From: [Empedobacter] haloabium
Lineage (GTDB): Bacteria; Pseudomonadota; Gammaproteobacteria; Burkholderiales; Burkholderiaceae_D
DNA length: 64,000 nucleotides
Direction: 5' to 3'
NCBI GenBank assembly: GCA_008011715.2
Contig: CP136508.1
Location: 2,108,001 to 2,172,000 of the forward strand
The translations under genes were made by a program, and so were the position numbers. The notes below the pieces were generated by a model. The model saw only the letters and a list, made by a program, of their open reading frames with translations. It ran no database searches and was not told the origin of the DNA. Below are positions 8,873 through 23,229 of the stretch, piece by piece. The first letter of the stretch is position 1. Each line of letters starts with the position of its first letter.

Positions 8873-9613
8873 ATGAAACGACTGGCAACCGGGCTCTTGC
8901 TCGGCGCACTGATCTGGCATGCATCGACGGCCCACGCGGCCGCGACGATCGAAACGGCGGGCTTCAGCCTGGCCTGGACGGAAAGCTCCGCCAACCCGCT
9001 CGACATGCAACTGCTGTCCGACACGGATGGCCTGGTGCGTATCGGGATGGCCATGGGCACCTGGGGCGAGCGCTGGGACACCAACATGAATGGCGATGGC
9101 GGCATCGGCAACGCGGCCGCGCACCTGTTGACGGGTATCGTCCGGCAAGGCTACCGCATCACGTCGATGACGCTTGGCGCCGTCGTCAACGGTTCCCTGT
9201 ACCTGGAAACACGCGACTGCGAGCAGTGCGAAACTGCGCCGGGCACGGTGGACAACAGCGCCACCCTGAACTGGTCGATCCTGCGTGCCGGCGAGCACGC
9301 GGTGCTGCCCGCCGCTTACGCCAGCCATGTCGACGGCGTCCAGGCCATTTCGGCGACAAGCCGCCTGCCACTGGAGGGCCCGTTCCAGCTCGCCCTCGGC
9401 GCGGAGAATACCGTCGCGGCCAGCAGCCCGGTGCAGTACGTCTGGAATGGCTGGAACTGGGACCAGACCATCTTGCAAGCTAGCGCGGCCGTCGAGCTGT
9501 CGAATGTCGTGTTGAGCGTGCAGGTGGCGCCGGTACCCGAGCCGTCGAGCTACGCCATGTTGCTGGCGGGCCTGGGCGTTGCCGGCTGGATGGCACGGCG
9601 CCGCCGCATCTGA
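8873..9613 (+). CDS. PEP-CTERM sorting domain protein, cluster member 3
   Basis: Secreted 246-aa protein. A signal peptide (cleavage near AHA) is followed by ATIETAGFSLAW, a motif nearly repeated in member 5 (TTIETDGFRLAH). The GYRITSMTLGAVVNGSLYL segment is the shared core of the cluster. The tail is VPEPSSYAMLLAGLGVAGWM then ARRRR, a normal exosortase sorting signal. Two Cys pairs (CEQC) lie in the middle, at the place where member 5 also has two Cys. The start ATG at 8873 follows TGGGAGGACACC. Function unknown; probably surface or matrix associated. Confidence 0.84.
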   Translation: MKRLATGLLLGALIWHASTAHAAATIETAGFSLAWTESSANPLDMQLLSDTDGLVRIGMAMGTWGERWDTNMNGDGGIGNAAAHLLTGIVRQGYRITSMTLGAVVNGSLYLETRDCEQCETAPGTVDNSATLNWSILRAGEHAVLPAAYASHVDGVQAISATSRLPLEGPFQLALGAENTVAASSPVQYVWNGWNWDQTILQASAAVELSNVVLSVQVAPVPEPSSYAMLLAGLGVAGWMARRRRI

Positions 9614-9714
9614 CGCGACGTTACAAAACAAGACATATTTGCAAACAATCAACGACGGTTTTCTCCGGATGAGCTCGCTACACTGCGTGCCTCGACAACT
9701 CATCCGGAGCAACC

Positions 9715-10446
9715 ATGCAACTGCTGTCCCGCGCCCTGTGCGCCGCCGCCATCCTCGCCGCCACCGGTTCCGCCCAGGCCTTCGAGCCGCTGATCGAAAC
9801 GACCGGCTTCACCTTGGGCACGAATGCCTCCGAGCCGGTCCCCGGCATCGCCCTGATCGGCGAGACCGCGAACTCGGCCAGCTTCTCGCTGTACGGCATC
9901 ACGGAAGGCTTCCCGTTATCCGTCGACTCCGCCTTTAAGGCGTTCGCCAGCGACTACCGGTTCTGGCAGAATGAATACGAGATCGGCGTCAAGGCCGGCT
10001 ACAAGATCACCGGCATCACGCTGACGGGGTCGTTCTACGGCACCCTGGCGCCCGCCCAGTGGACGATGCCGGGCGACGCGGGCAACGACCTGGGCTTCGG
10101 CTTCGGCACCTATCACACGGAGCATCCGCTCGAATCGAACTGGGCGACGGCCAAGGACCTGAACGGTCGCAAGGACTTCTCGCTAACGCTGGGCAAGACG
10201 GCCCTGGAAGGAGAGTTCACGGTGTCGTTCAACGGCCGCAACGAGGTGACGGCGGAAAGCGTGTGGTACCTGGACGAGCTGAGCAACGAGCAGTACTGGC
10301 TGGGTTCGTCGGCCAGCGCAGGCCTGGGCCAGCTGACGATGACCGTCAACATCGCCGCCGTGCCGGAACCGCAGACGTGGGCGATGTTGCTGGGCGGGCT
10401 GGCGCTGGCCGGCGCGGTGGCGCGCCGGCGACGCCAGGACGCTTGA
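9715..10446 (+). CDS. PEP-CTERM sorting domain protein, cluster member 4
   Basis: Secreted 243-aa protein with a signal peptide (cleavage near SAQA) and tail VPEPQTWAMLLGGLALAGAV plus ARRRR. It resembles member 1 over most of its length: IETTGFTL, PGIALIGE, ASFSLYGI, KAGYKITGITLTGSFYGTLAP and the LGSSASAGLGQLTMTVN strand before the tail. No catalytic residues are recognised. The upstream 100 bases contain CATCCGGAGCAACC, giving a ribosome-binding site (CGGAG) before ATG 9715. It ends four bases before the stop of the convergent member 5. Confidence 0.84.
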   Translation: MQLLSRALCAAAILAATGSAQAFEPLIETTGFTLGTNASEPVPGIALIGETANSASFSLYGITEGFPLSVDSAFKAFASDYRFWQNEYEIGVKAGYKITGITLTGSFYGTLAPAQWTMPGDAGNDLGFGFGTYHTEHPLESNWATAKDLNGRKDFSLTLGKTALEGEFTVSFNGRNEVTAESVWYLDELSNEQYWLGSSASAGLGQLTMTVNIAAVPEPQTWAMLLGGLALAGAVARRRRQDA

Positions 10447-10450
10447 GCGA

Positions 10451-11191
10451 CTAGCGCTGGCGCCAGCGCGCGGCCACGCCCAGCAGGGCCAGGCCGCCCA
10501 GCAGCATGGCATACGTGCCGGGTTCCGGGACAGGGCTGACCTGCACGGTCAGGATCATGTCGCCAAACCCGAGCGATGCGCGGCTCGGCACGTAGGAGAT
10601 ATCGCCAAGGCGGTCCTCGACGCCGGCAGTCGCAAACGCCACGCCATAGGTGTCGACCGCCAGCGCGAACTCGCCCGTCAGCGGCTGGTTCGCCGTCAGC
10701 GCGTAGGAATGCGTGCCCTGCGCGTTATCGAGGCGCCACAGGGCCGGCCCGGTCGCCGTGCCATTGCGCAGCACCGACATGTCGACGGTAGCCTGGTTGG
10801 CGGCCGTGCCCTGTGCGCAGGCGAGTTGCGCGCTGCCGCACTGGCTGTCCAGTGCCGCCGTTTCCAGGGTGCCGGTAACGGTGCCGGTGAGCGTCATCGA
10901 CGTGATGCGATAGCCGGCGGTGACGCTGGCTTGCAGCAGGCCGCCGCCGATGTCCCACTCGGTCTGCGGCAGTTCGTCGGCCGCCACCACCCACGCGGGA
11001 TTGATCTGCGGCTGCCAGCCGCGCACGGCGATGCGGACTTCGCCGCCGACGGCCGACAGGATGGCCATGTCGACGGGAGAGGGCGTGTCGATGTGGGCAA
11101 GGCGAAAGCCGTCGGTCTCGATCGTGGTGGCTGCATGGGCAGCCGATACCGCCAGCAGGGCAGCGCCCAGCAGGGCTTGCTTGAGTGTCAT
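10451..11191 (-). CDS. PEP-CTERM sorting domain protein, cluster member 5 (convergent)
   Basis: Secreted 246-aa protein on the minus strand, convergent with member 4. Signal peptide ends SAAHA; then TTIETDGFRLAH and VDMAILSAVGGEVRIAV, matching member 3. The shared core AGYRITSMTLTGTVTGTL is present, and the tail is VPEPGTYAMLLGGLALLGV followed by RWRQR. The start at 11191 is the ATG that begins the signal peptide and has CCGGAGTC upstream; the open frame to 11269 has no signal sequence. The inverted orientation against its closest relative (member 3) suggests a duplication followed by inversion. Function unknown. Confidence 0.84.
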   Translation of the reverse strand: MTLKQALLGAALLAVSAAHAATTIETDGFRLAHIDTPSPVDMAILSAVGGEVRIAVRGWQPQINPAWVVAADELPQTEWDIGGGLLQASVTAGYRITSMTLTGTVTGTLETAALDSQCGSAQLACAQGTAANQATVDMSVLRNGTATGPALWRLDNAQGTHSYALTANQPLTGEFALAVDTYGVAFATAGVEDRLGDISYVPSRASLGFGDMILTVQVSPVPEPGTYAMLLGGLALLGVAARWRQR

Positions 11192-11393
11192 TCGGGGACT
11201 CCGGTGAGTGCACGGCAGGGGGGCAGCCTCCCGGCGGCCGTGACGGCGGGATGGTTGCCACAATATCACTTTGACAGCCGTCCATTTCTATCGAATTGTC
11301 ACGAATGCAATATGCGGCGGGCGGCACCCCTCTTGGCGCGTGCCGAGGGAGGCGGGCGCGGTCGCCGCATGGCGACGCAGCCCGGCCCACGCA

Positions 11394-11427
11394 TTGCCGA
11401 AACAGCTCCTTTGAGTTATAATTCAAA
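11394..11427 (+). promoter_or_regulatory. carA promoter with overlapping ARG-box-like operator
   Basis: A sigma-70 type promoter TTGCCG (11394-11399), 17-bp spacer, TATAAT (11417-11422). Lying exactly over the -10 element is the 18-mer TTTGAGTTATAATTCAAA (11410-11427), itself inside a longer perfect inverted repeat. It fits the enterobacterial ARG box (WNTGAATWWWWATTCANW) at all specified positions except one (G for A at position 6). ArgR with arginine would then block carAB transcription. ArgR control of carAB is established in enterobacteria; here it is inferred from sequence only. Confidence 0.7.
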
Positions 11428-11567
11428 GGTTTAGCCAATTCATATCCGTCGTAGCGCCTACCTCTTCCATCCATTCTCATCTGACCCGCAGCCAGGCACC
11501 GCCCGGCTTATTTTTTATGTGGGTCGTCTGACGTGGCGCTGCTACGGTAACTTTACAGGAGTTGCCC

Positions 11568-12731
11568 TTGCCGCCGTTTTTTTCAGGCCCAGCCGTTCCA
11601 GCCATCCTGGCTCTTGCTGACGGAACCATCTTCAAAGGTATTTCGATCGGCGCCGCCGGTCACACGACGGGTGAAGTCGTGTTCAATACCTCGATCACCG
11701 GATACCAGGAAATCCTGACCGATCCCAGCTATTCCCGCCAGATCGTCACGCTGACGTATCCGCACATCGGCAACTACGGCATCAATGCCGAAGACGTCGA
11801 AGCCACCAAGGTCCACGCTGCCGGCCTGATCATTCGTGACCTGCCGCTGCTGGCCTCCAACTTCCGCTCCACCCAGTCGCTGGCCGACTACCTGAAGGCC
11901 GAGAACGTCGTCGCGATCGCCGGCATCGATACCCGCAAGCTGACGCGCCTGCTGCGCGAAAAAGGCGCGCAGGCCGGTGCCATCCTGACCGGCACCCTGG
12001 GCAACGAGCCATCGGTACAGCAGGCCATCGAGCTGGCCCGCTCGTTCCCCGGCCTGGCCGGCATGGACCTGGCCAAGGTCGTGACGACCAAGGCGCCGTA
12101 CGAGTTCACGGAAACGGAATGGAAGCTGGGCGAGGGCTACGGCAAGGTGGAGAACCCACGCTTCCACGTGGTGGCGTTCGACTACGGCGTCAAGCGCAAC
12201 ATCCTGCGCATGCTGGCCGCGCGCGGCTGCAAGGTGACGGTGCTGCCGGCCCAGTCGACGGCCGCGGACGCGCTGGCGCTGAACCCGGACGGCATCTTCC
12301 TGGCCAACGGTCCCGGCGACCCGGAACCGTGCGACTATGCGATCGCCGCTACGCGCGAGCTGATGGCGAAGAAGATCCCGACCTTCGGCATCTGCCTGGG
12401 CCACCAGATCATGGCGCTGGCTTCCGGCGCCAAGACCCTGAAGATGAAGTTCGGCCACCACGGCGCCAACCACCCGGTACAGGACCTCGACTCGAAGCAG
12501 GTCCTGATCACGTCGCAGAACCACGGCTTCGCGGTGGACGCGGCGACCCTGCCGGAAAACTGCCGCGTGACGCACGTGTCGCTGTTCGACGGTTCGCTGC
12601 AGGGCTTCGCCCGCACCGACACGCCGGCGTTTTGCTTCCAGGGCCACCCGGAAGCCTCGCCCGGCCCGACCGACGTCTCGTACCTGTTTGACCGCTTCAT
12701 CTCGATGATGGAAGCCGCGGAGAAGAAATAA
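11568..12731 (+). CDS. carA: Carbamoyl phosphate synthase small subunit CarA
   Basis: Glutamine amidotransferase subunit that supplies ammonia to CarB for carbamoyl phosphate, precursor of arginine and pyrimidines. N-terminal CPSase_sm domain (~1-150, GITGYQE-type segment [16 protein letters not shown]) is followed by a class I glutaminase domain with the nucleophile Cys (~276) in GICLGHQ and the His/Glu pair in [10 protein letters not shown]. Two TTG codons could start it: 11562 touches the AGGAG at 11557-11561 with no spacing, while 11568 lies six bases after it and is chosen (387 aa). It is followed two bases later by carB, and a ~140-base leader separates it from the promoter. Confidence 0.96.
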   Translation: MPPFFSGPAVPAILALADGTIFKGISIGAAGHTTGEVVFNTSITGYQEILTDPSYSRQIVTLTYPHIGNYGINAEDVEATKVHAAGLIIRDLPLLASNFRSTQSLADYLKAENVVAIAGIDTRKLTRLLREKGAQAGAILTGTLGNEPSVQQAIELARSFPGLAGMDLAKVVTTKAPYEFTETEWKLGEGYGKVENPRFHVVAFDYGVKRNILRMLAARGCKVTVLPAQSTAADALALNPDGIFLANGPGDPEPCDYAIAATRELMAKKIPTFGICLGHQIMALASGAKTLKMKFGHHGANHPVQDLDSKQVLITSQNHGFAVDAATLPENCRVTHVSLFDGSLQGFARTDTPAFCFQGHPEASPGPTDVSYLFDRFISMMEAAEKK

Positions 12732-12733
12732 AA

Positions 12734-15964
<3,231 letters not shown>

Positions 15965-16003
15965 GCTACTAACGTAGTTGGCTGTATCCATTTAGCAGGA
16001 CCC

Positions 16004-16044
16004 AAGCAGAGCCCGCGCCATTGGCCCGGGCTCTGTGCTTTTTT
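16004..16044 (+). terminator. Rho-independent terminator after carB
   Basis: Inverted repeat AGCAGAGCCCG / CGGGCTCTGTGCT with a short GC-rich loop, followed by a run of six T. It ends the carAB transcript just before greA, whose ATG is 22 bases further on. Confidence 0.85.
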
Positions 16045-16065
16045 CAATTCACCAAGAGAAGAAAC

Positions 16066-16542
16066 ATGAATTCTGTTCCACTGACCAAGTACGGCGCCGA
16101 GCTGCTGAAGGAAGAGCTGCACCAGCTGAAGACTAAGGAACGCCGCATCGTCATCGATGCGATCGCCGAAGCGCGGTCGCACGGCGACCTGTCGGAGAAC
16201 GCCGAATACGACGCGGCCAAGGAGCGCCAGGCGTTCGTGGAAGGCCGTATCGCGGAACTGGAGGGCAAGCTGTCCTCCGCCCAGATCATCGACCCGGCCA
16301 CGCTCGACGCGGACGGCCGTGTGGTGTTCGGCGCCACCGTCGACCTGGAAGACCTGGAGTCGGGCCAGAAGGTCAGCTACCAGATCGTCGGCGTGGACGA
16401 GGCGGACATCAAGCTGAACAAGGTTTCCGTGACGTCGCCGATCGCCCGCGCGCTGATCGGCAAGTCGGCCGAGGACGTGGTCGAGGTGCAGGCGCCGTCC
16501 GGCCCGCGCGAGTACGAAATCCTCGAAGTGCGTTACGTCTGA
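16066..16542 (+). CDS. greA: Transcription elongation factor GreA
   Basis: Rescues backtracked RNA polymerase by stimulating cleavage of the extruded RNA 3' end. The 158-aa protein has the N-terminal coiled coil (~1-75) with the acidic tip seen as [14 protein letters not shown], and the C-terminal FKBP-like domain (~80-158) with [18 protein letters not shown]. Start 16066 follows AGAGAAGAAAC and gives the standard GreA length; the earlier in-frame ATG at 16021 would begin inside the terminator hairpin. The stop overlaps the next start by one base. Confidence 0.96.
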   Translation: MNSVPLTKYGAELLKEELHQLKTKERRIVIDAIAEARSHGDLSENAEYDAAKERQAFVEGRIAELEGKLSSAQIIDPATLDADGRVVFGATVDLEDLESGQKVSYQIVGVDEADIKLNKVSVTSPIARALIGKSAEDVVEVQAPSGPREYEILEVRYV

Positions 16543-16985
16543 TGCTGGCGAAGGTCCGGCTGCTGGTCGCGGTGATCTGGGCCGGCAGCCTGTGGACGGT
16601 CGGTTACCTGGTGGCGCCGACCCTGTTCGCCACCTTGTCCGACCGCGTATTGGCCGGCACCATCGCCGGCAGCATGTTCCATGTGGAGGCATTGCTGTCG
16701 CTGGGCTGCGCGGCCGCGCTGCTGGTGTTGCTGAAGTACGGCACGGAAGGCTGGACGGCGCAGCGGCGCCGCACGGTGCTGGCGCTGATCGCCGCGATGG
16801 CGCTGTGCACGGTGATGAGCCATTTCGGCCTGCAGCCGATGATGGCCGAGCTGAAGGCCGCGGCAGGCCCGGACGGGGTGATGGCGTCCGCCGGCAAACA
16901 GCGCTTCGGCATGCTGCACGGCATCTCGAGCATGATCTACCTGGTGCAGAGCGTGCTTGCGGGCTGGTTGATCCTGAAGCAATAG
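16542..16985 (+). CDS. DUF4149 family integral membrane protein
   Basis: 147-aa inner-membrane protein of unknown function, with four hydrophobic helices (~4-25, 44-64, 79-98 and a last one ~125-144). Conserved features of the family seen here are the WAGSLWTVGYLVAPTLF start, a central Phe-His pair (MFHVE) and MSHFGLQPMM. Its ATG overlaps the greA stop (TGATG), so translation is probably coupled. The greA/DUF4149/yhbY neighbourhood recurs in betaproteobacteria (general knowledge). The role is not known. Confidence 0.8.
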   Translation: MLAKVRLLVAVIWAGSLWTVGYLVAPTLFATLSDRVLAGTIAGSMFHVEALLSLGCAAALLVLLKYGTEGWTAQRRRTVLALIAAMALCTVMSHFGLQPMMAELKAAAGPDGVMASAGKQRFGMLHGISSMIYLVQSVLAGWLILKQ

Positions 16986-16990
16986 TTGCT

Positions 16991-17020
16991 CTGAAAATGG
17001 GGACAGACCCCATTTTTCAG
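16991..17020. repeat. Dispersed palindrome variant after the DUF4149 gene
   Basis: Inverted repeat CTGAAAATGGGG / CCCCATTTTTCAG around ACAGA. The GGGGACAGACCCC core is as in the other copies; the outer arms are AT-rich, as in the copy at 6891. Confidence 0.75.
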
Positions 17021-17022
17021 GC

Positions 17023-17050
17023 AATAAAAAAGCGGGCAGTGCCCGCTTGG
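17023..17050 (-). terminator. Rho-independent terminator of yhbY
   Basis: On the minus strand: AAGCGGGCA CT GCCCGC followed by six T. It lies 17 bases beyond the yhbY stop. Confidence 0.85.
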
Positions 17051-17066
17051 TCCGAAGCTGCTTGGA

Positions 17067-17534
17067 TCAGCCCAGGATGGTTTTCTTGGTGCTGGTCTGG
17101 CGCTTCTTGGCGCGCTTGATGGTGCCGCCTTCGGTGACGCGCTCATTGCCTTTCAGCATGACCTTGCTGATGGTCGGCTTCTTGGTGCCGGAGGCGCTGG
17201 GCTTGACGATGGTGACCATGCGCATGCCCTTGCCGGCCTTGGCGCTGCGTGCTTTTTCCACTTCCTTTTTCGGGCGGTACAGGACGAGCAGCTTGCCGAT
17301 GTGCTGCACGGGCGCCGCTTCCAGTTCGGCGCAGATGCGTTCGTACATCTCGATGCGGGCTTCGCGGTCGTCGCCGAAGACGCGCACCTTGATCAGGCCG
17401 TGCGAATCGAGGCCCAGGTCGATTTCCTTCATCACGGCTTCCGTCAGGCCGGCTTCGCCAATGAGGACGATGGGCTTGAGCGCGTGGGCTTCGGCGCGCA
17501 GGGCGCTGCGCTCAACGGGTGTCAGTTTCAACAT
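17067..17534 (-). CDS. yhbY: CRM-domain ribosome assembly RNA-binding protein YhbY, with basic C-terminal extension
   Basis: Small RNA-binding protein that joins pre-50S ribosomal particles. The CRM domain occupies ~1-95, with the conserved LKPIVLIGEAGLTEAV loop (GxxG-type RNA contact), IKVRVFGDD and HIGKLLVLYRPKK. Typical YhbY ends near residue 97; this protein is 155 aa, with a ~55-residue Lys/Thr-rich tail (KKPTISKVMLKG, TIKRAKKRQTSTKK) that probably adds RNA affinity. It is transcribed away from rlmE, with 42 bases between the starts. Confidence 0.9.
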   Translation of the reverse strand: MLKLTPVERSALRAEAHALKPIVLIGEAGLTEAVMKEIDLGLDSHGLIKVRVFGDDREARIEMYERICAELEAAPVQHIGKLLVLYRPKKEVEKARSAKAGKGMRMVTIVKPSASGTKKPTISKVMLKGNERVTEGGTIKRAKKRQTSTKKTILG

Positions 17535-17576
17535 ATAAATTTCTAGTGGTTCTCTTAAAAGCAGTATTCTACGCGA

Positions 17577-18242
17577 ATGGCAAAGAACAAATTAAACAAA
17601 AACTGGTTGCACGACCATATTAACGATCCGTACGTCAAGGCCGCCCAGAAGGACGGCTACCGCGCCCGTGCCGCCTACAAGCTCAGGGAGATCGACGAGG
17701 ATGAGAAGCTGATCAAGCCCGGCCAAGTCATCGTCGACCTCGGCTGCACCCCCGGCAGCTGGGGCCAGTACACCCGGCGCAAGCTGGCCGGCAAGGAGGG
17801 CGGCGGCATCAACGGCACCATCATCGGCCTGGACATCCTGCCGATGGAGCCGATCGCCGACATGCATTTCCTGCAAGGCGACTTCCGCGAGCAGGAGGTG
17901 CTGGACCGGCTGGGCGAAGTGTTGCAAGGACGCAAAGCGGACCTGGTGCTGTCGGACATGGCGCCCAACCTGTCGGGCATCGCGACGGCCGATGCGGCGC
18001 GCATGGAAGACCTGATCGACTTGGCCATTGAGTTTTCGCAAATGCACTTGAAACCGGGTGGCGCATTGTTGGTGAAGTGTTTCAAGGACATGGGGTTTTC
18101 CCAGATCGTCGAGAAGTTCCGTCATGAATTCAAGACCGTCACGCAGAAAAAGCCGAAAGCGAGCCGCGATAAATCGTCCGAAATCTTCCTGTTGGGGCGG
18201 GGATTGAAACATCCCGTCGAAAAAAGCAGCGAAATCGCCTGA
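17577..18242 (+). CDS. rlmE: 23S rRNA (uridine-2'-O)-methyltransferase RlmE (FtsJ)
   Basis: SAM-dependent enzyme that methylates the ribose of U2552 in the 23S A-loop during late 50S assembly. The 221-aa protein is a Rossmann methyltransferase with SAM motif [15 protein letters not shown] and the K-D-K-E catalytic set: Lys35 ([10 protein letters not shown]), Asp127 (LSDMAPN), Lys167 (LLVKCFK) and Glu202 (SSEIFLLG). A short C-terminal tail follows. Start ATG 17577 gives the usual N-terminus. ftsH follows after 255 bases, the common rlmE-ftsH order. Confidence 0.96.
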   Translation: MAKNKLNKNWLHDHINDPYVKAAQKDGYRARAAYKLREIDEDEKLIKPGQVIVDLGCTPGSWGQYTRRKLAGKEGGGINGTIIGLDILPMEPIADMHFLQGDFREQEVLDRLGEVLQGRKADLVLSDMAPNLSGIATADAARMEDLIDLAIEFSQMHLKPGGALLVKCFKDMGFSQIVEKFRHEFKTVTQKKPKASRDKSSEIFLLGRGLKHPVEKSSEIA

Positions 18243-18497
18243 ACGGCCCTTGTAATCGGGGCGGGCACCCGCACATCCAAGCGGACAGCGGCGTGTGCCG
18301 CCGGGGCCGACGCCGGCGGGCCAGGCAGGCCCGGGTGGCTGGCACGCGGCAAGCGGCGCATCCAGGCGACAAAAGCGGTATATTTGACGCGTTTGCCGGG
18401 TGTCCCGATGGGCAGGTTTGTAGCATGGCCTGCGCATTGCGAGTAAAATCGGAATTCTGCTACAGGTAACAGGTGCGCGAGCATCCAAGGAGTTTTC

Positions 18498-20378
<1,881 letters not shown>

Positions 20379-20400
20379 GGTCGCCAGCGTGGCGTGAACG

Positions 20401-20432
20401 AAAGGGTGAGGAGCGATCCTCGCCCTTTTTGT
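20401..20432 (+). terminator. Rho-independent terminator after ftsH
   Basis: AAGGGTGAGG / CCTCGCCCTT stem with an AGCGAT loop, followed by a T-rich run, 23 bases after the ftsH stop. Confidence 0.75.
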
Positions 20433-20475
20433 TTGGTCCGTCGTTCGCGACGTCAATCCTGATTCTCACTACCGT

Positions 20476-21300
20476 ATGCCGCATTTCCCGTTTGGCCGCT
20501 TCAATCTCCCGCGCGAGCGCACGCTCGTCATGGGCATCCTCAACGTTACCCCCGACTCGTTTTCCGACGGTGGCCAGTTCGCCGCGCTCGACTTCGCGAT
20601 TTCGCACGCGGAGCAGATGATCCGCGACGGCGTCGACATCATCGACGTCGGCGGCGAGTCCACCCGGCCGGGTGCGCCGCTGGTGCCGCTGGAGGAGGAG
20701 CTGCGCCGCGTGCTGCCCGTGCTGTACGCGCTGCGCGACTGTGGCAAGGCGATCTCCGTCGATACCTACAAACCGGAGCTGATGCGCGAGGCCGTGCTGG
20801 CCGGCGTGGACATGATCAACGACATCAATGCCTTCCGCGCCCCCGGCGCGGTCGAAGCCGTGCGCGACAGCGATTGCGCGCTTTGCCTCATGCACATGCT
20901 TGACAAACCTGCAACAATGCAGGATAAACCTGTCTACGCCGACGTGGTGCGCGAAGTCACATGCTTCCTGCGCGAGCGTATCGAAGCGCTGACATCCGCT
21001 GGCATTGATCGCAGTCGCCTGTGGATCGATCCTGGCTTTGGCTTTGGCAAGACGGTCGAGCATAATTATGCCTTGTTGAAGGCCGGCAGCCAGATGGTGG
21101 CCGAGCTTGGGGTGCCATTGCTGGCGGGGCTGTCGCGCAAGTCGATGATCGGTGCCGTCACCGGCAAACCGGTCGAGCAGCGCCTGGCCGGCAGCCTTGG
21201 CGGCGCGCTGGCGGCGGTGGCCCATGGCGCCGGCATCGTGCGGGTGCACGATGTGGCCGAAACGGTCGATGCCCTGAAAGTGTGGCACGCGGCCCAGTGA
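20476..21300 (+). CDS. folP: Dihydropteroate synthase FolP
   Basis: Joins p-aminobenzoate to dihydropterin pyrophosphate in folate synthesis; target of sulfonamides. The 274-aa TIM barrel has the two signature regions MGILNVTPDSFSDGG (~19-33) and VGGESTRPGA, plus the pterin-site segments DPGFGFGKT and LAGLSRKSMIG. Length is standard. It follows ftsH and precedes glmM, the usual ftsH-folP-glmM order. Confidence 0.96.
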   Translation: MPHFPFGRFNLPRERTLVMGILNVTPDSFSDGGQFAALDFAISHAEQMIRDGVDIIDVGGESTRPGAPLVPLEEELRRVLPVLYALRDCGKAISVDTYKPELMREAVLAGVDMINDINAFRAPGAVEAVRDSDCALCLMHMLDKPATMQDKPVYADVVREVTCFLRERIEALTSAGIDRSRLWIDPGFGFGKTVEHNYALLKAGSQMVAELGVPLLAGLSRKSMIGAVTGKPVEQRLAGSLGGALAAVAHGAGIVRVHDVAETVDALKVWHAAQ

Positions 21301-21357
21301 AACAGCGGGAACGATGGGCCAGGCCCGCGTTCCCTTAACGAGTAAAGAGAGCAGACT

Positions 21358-22710
21358 ATGGCACGCAAATATTTCGGAACCGATGGTGTCCGTGGACTCG
21401 TCGGCGAAGCGCCGATCACGCCTGATTTCGTCATGCGGCTGGGCTATGCCGCCGGCAAGGTGCTGGCGAAGACGGCGACTCCCGGCATGGCGCGCCCAAC
21501 CGTCCTGATCGGCAAGGACACGCGCATTTCGGGCTATATGCTGGAAGCGGCGCTCGAAGCAGGGTTTGCCGCCGCTGGCGTGGACGTGATGCTGGCCGGC
21601 CCGATGCCGACGCCGGCGATTGCCTACCTGACCCGCGCGCTGCGCCTGTCGGCCGGTGTCGTGATCTCGGCATCGCACAATCCGTTCCAGGACAACGGCA
21701 TCAAGTTCTTCTCGGAACGCGGCACCAAGCTGCCAGATGCCGTCGAGCTCGACATCGAGGCACAGATCGACCTGCCGATGGAGTGCGTGCCGTCCGAGAA
21801 GCTGGGCCGCGCCAAGCGCCTGGAAGACGCCCAGGGCCGCTACATCGAATTCTGCAAGAGCACGTTCCCGAACGAGCTCGACCTGCGCGGCCTGAAGATC
21901 GTCGTGGACAGCGCCCACGGCGCCGCCTACAACATCGCGCCGCACGTATTCCACGAGCTGGGGGCCGAAGTGATCCCGATCGGCAACAAGCCGGACGGTT
22001 TCAACATCAATGAAGGCCATGGCGCGACGGCACCGAAGGCGATGGCCGCCGCCGTGCTGGCGCACGACGCCGACCTGGGCATCGCGCTGGACGGCGATGC
22101 CGATCGCCTGATCATGTGCGATGCCAATGGCCGCCTGTACAACGGCGACGAGCTGCTGTACGTGATGGTCATGGATCGCCTGGCGACGGGCGAGGTGAAG
22201 GGCGCCGTCGGCACCCTGATGACGAATATGGCGCTGGAAGTGGCGTTTAAGGAAAAGGGCATCGGCTTCGCCCGAGCCAAGGTGGGCGACCGCTACGTCC
22301 TGGAAGTGATGCAGGAGAAGGGCTGGATCCTGGGCGGCGAGGGCAGCGGCCACCTGCTGGCGCTGGACAAGCATACGACCGGTGACGGCATCGTCTCGGC
22401 GCTGCAGGTGCTGTCGGCGCTGAAGCGCGCCAACAAGACGCTGGCGCAGATCGCGGGCGAACTGGAGCTGTTCCCGCAGACGCTGATCAACGTGCGCGTG
22501 CCGGCCGGCTTCGACTGGCAGAAGAACGCCGCGATGGTGGCCGAGAAGGAAGCCGTCGAGCGCGAGCTGGGCGACACGGGGCGCGTGCTGATCCGCGCAT
22601 CCGGCACCGAGCCGCTGATCCGCGTGATGGTGGAAGCCAAGGACGCCGCGCGCGCGCAAAGCCTGGCGCGGCGCATCGCCGACAAGGTCGAGGTGCCGCT
22701 GGCCGCCTGA
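21358..22710 (+). CDS. glmM: Phosphoglucosamine mutase GlmM
   Basis: Converts glucosamine-6-phosphate to glucosamine-1-phosphate for UDP-GlcNAc, hence peptidoglycan and LPS. The 450-aa protein has the four phosphohexomutase domains: start YFGTDGVRG, active phosphoserine Ser106 in ISASHNPF, magnesium loop DGDADR, sugar-binding GGEGSGH, and phosphate-binding [14 protein letters not shown] near the end. Complete and undisturbed. ATG 21358 follows AAAGAGAGCAG. Two tRNA genes lie downstream. Confidence 0.96.
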   Translation: MARKYFGTDGVRGLVGEAPITPDFVMRLGYAAGKVLAKTATPGMARPTVLIGKDTRISGYMLEAALEAGFAAAGVDVMLAGPMPTPAIAYLTRALRLSAGVVISASHNPFQDNGIKFFSERGTKLPDAVELDIEAQIDLPMECVPSEKLGRAKRLEDAQGRYIEFCKSTFPNELDLRGLKIVVDSAHGAAYNIAPHVFHELGAEVIPIGNKPDGFNINEGHGATAPKAMAAAVLAHDADLGIALDGDADRLIMCDANGRLYNGDELLYVMVMDRLATGEVKGAVGTLMTNMALEVAFKEKGIGFARAKVGDRYVLEVMQEKGWILGGEGSGHLLALDKHTTGDGIVSALQVLSALKRANKTLAQIAGELELFPQTLINVRVPAGFDWQKNAAMVAEKEAVERELGDTGRVLIRASGTEPLIRVMVEAKDAARAQSLARRIADKVEVPLAA

Positions 22711-22777
22711 GCCGCCGTTCCGGGCCCATGTCGATAGATTTGACGCTGCATGCCTTGACCGAGTATGATGTCTTCAT

Positions 22778-22854
22778 CGGAGTGTAGCGCAGCCCGGTAG
22801 CGCACCTGGTTTGGGACCAGGGGGTCCAAGGTTCGAATCCTTGTACTCCGACCA
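22778..22854 (+). tRNA. tRNA-Pro (anticodon TGG)
   Basis: 77-nt cloverleaf including encoded CCA. Acceptor CGGAGTG pairs with TACTCCG (one G-T); anticodon stem CCTGG/CCAGG encloses loop TTTGGGA with anticodon TGG at 22812-22814; T-arm AAGG-TTCGAAT-CCTT. Discriminator A at 22851. Confidence 0.97.
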
Positions 22855-22862
22855 CTCCTTCT

Positions 22863-22895
22863 AAAAAGCCGGTTGTCTTCGACAACCGGCTTTTG
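22863..22895 (+). terminator. Rho-independent terminator after tRNA-Pro
   Basis: AAAGCCGGTTGTC / GACAACCGGCTTT with a TTC loop and a short T-run, eight bases after the tRNA-Pro CCA end. Confidence 0.85.
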
Positions 22896-22944
22896 CTTGA
22901 GCAGCCCGTTCATCCACGTCGCGGCGCCTGCCGATCTTCCTCTA

Positions 22945-23021
<77 letters not shown>

Positions 23022-23229
23022 GTAATCATCTCCCGCCGTGCAATACATTTCCCATTTGCTTCCGTGGCCTGCCTGTATGGCGGCGCGATAAATCTGCGCG
23101 GTCACCTGATTATTTTTGCCAGACCTGTCAGATATAGCAGGCTTCCCGTGACCATTGGATAGAATTCCTGTCATATACCCCGGATAGAATGCCCCTGCAT
23201 TTTAATCCACCATCAACCAGGGGAATTGC

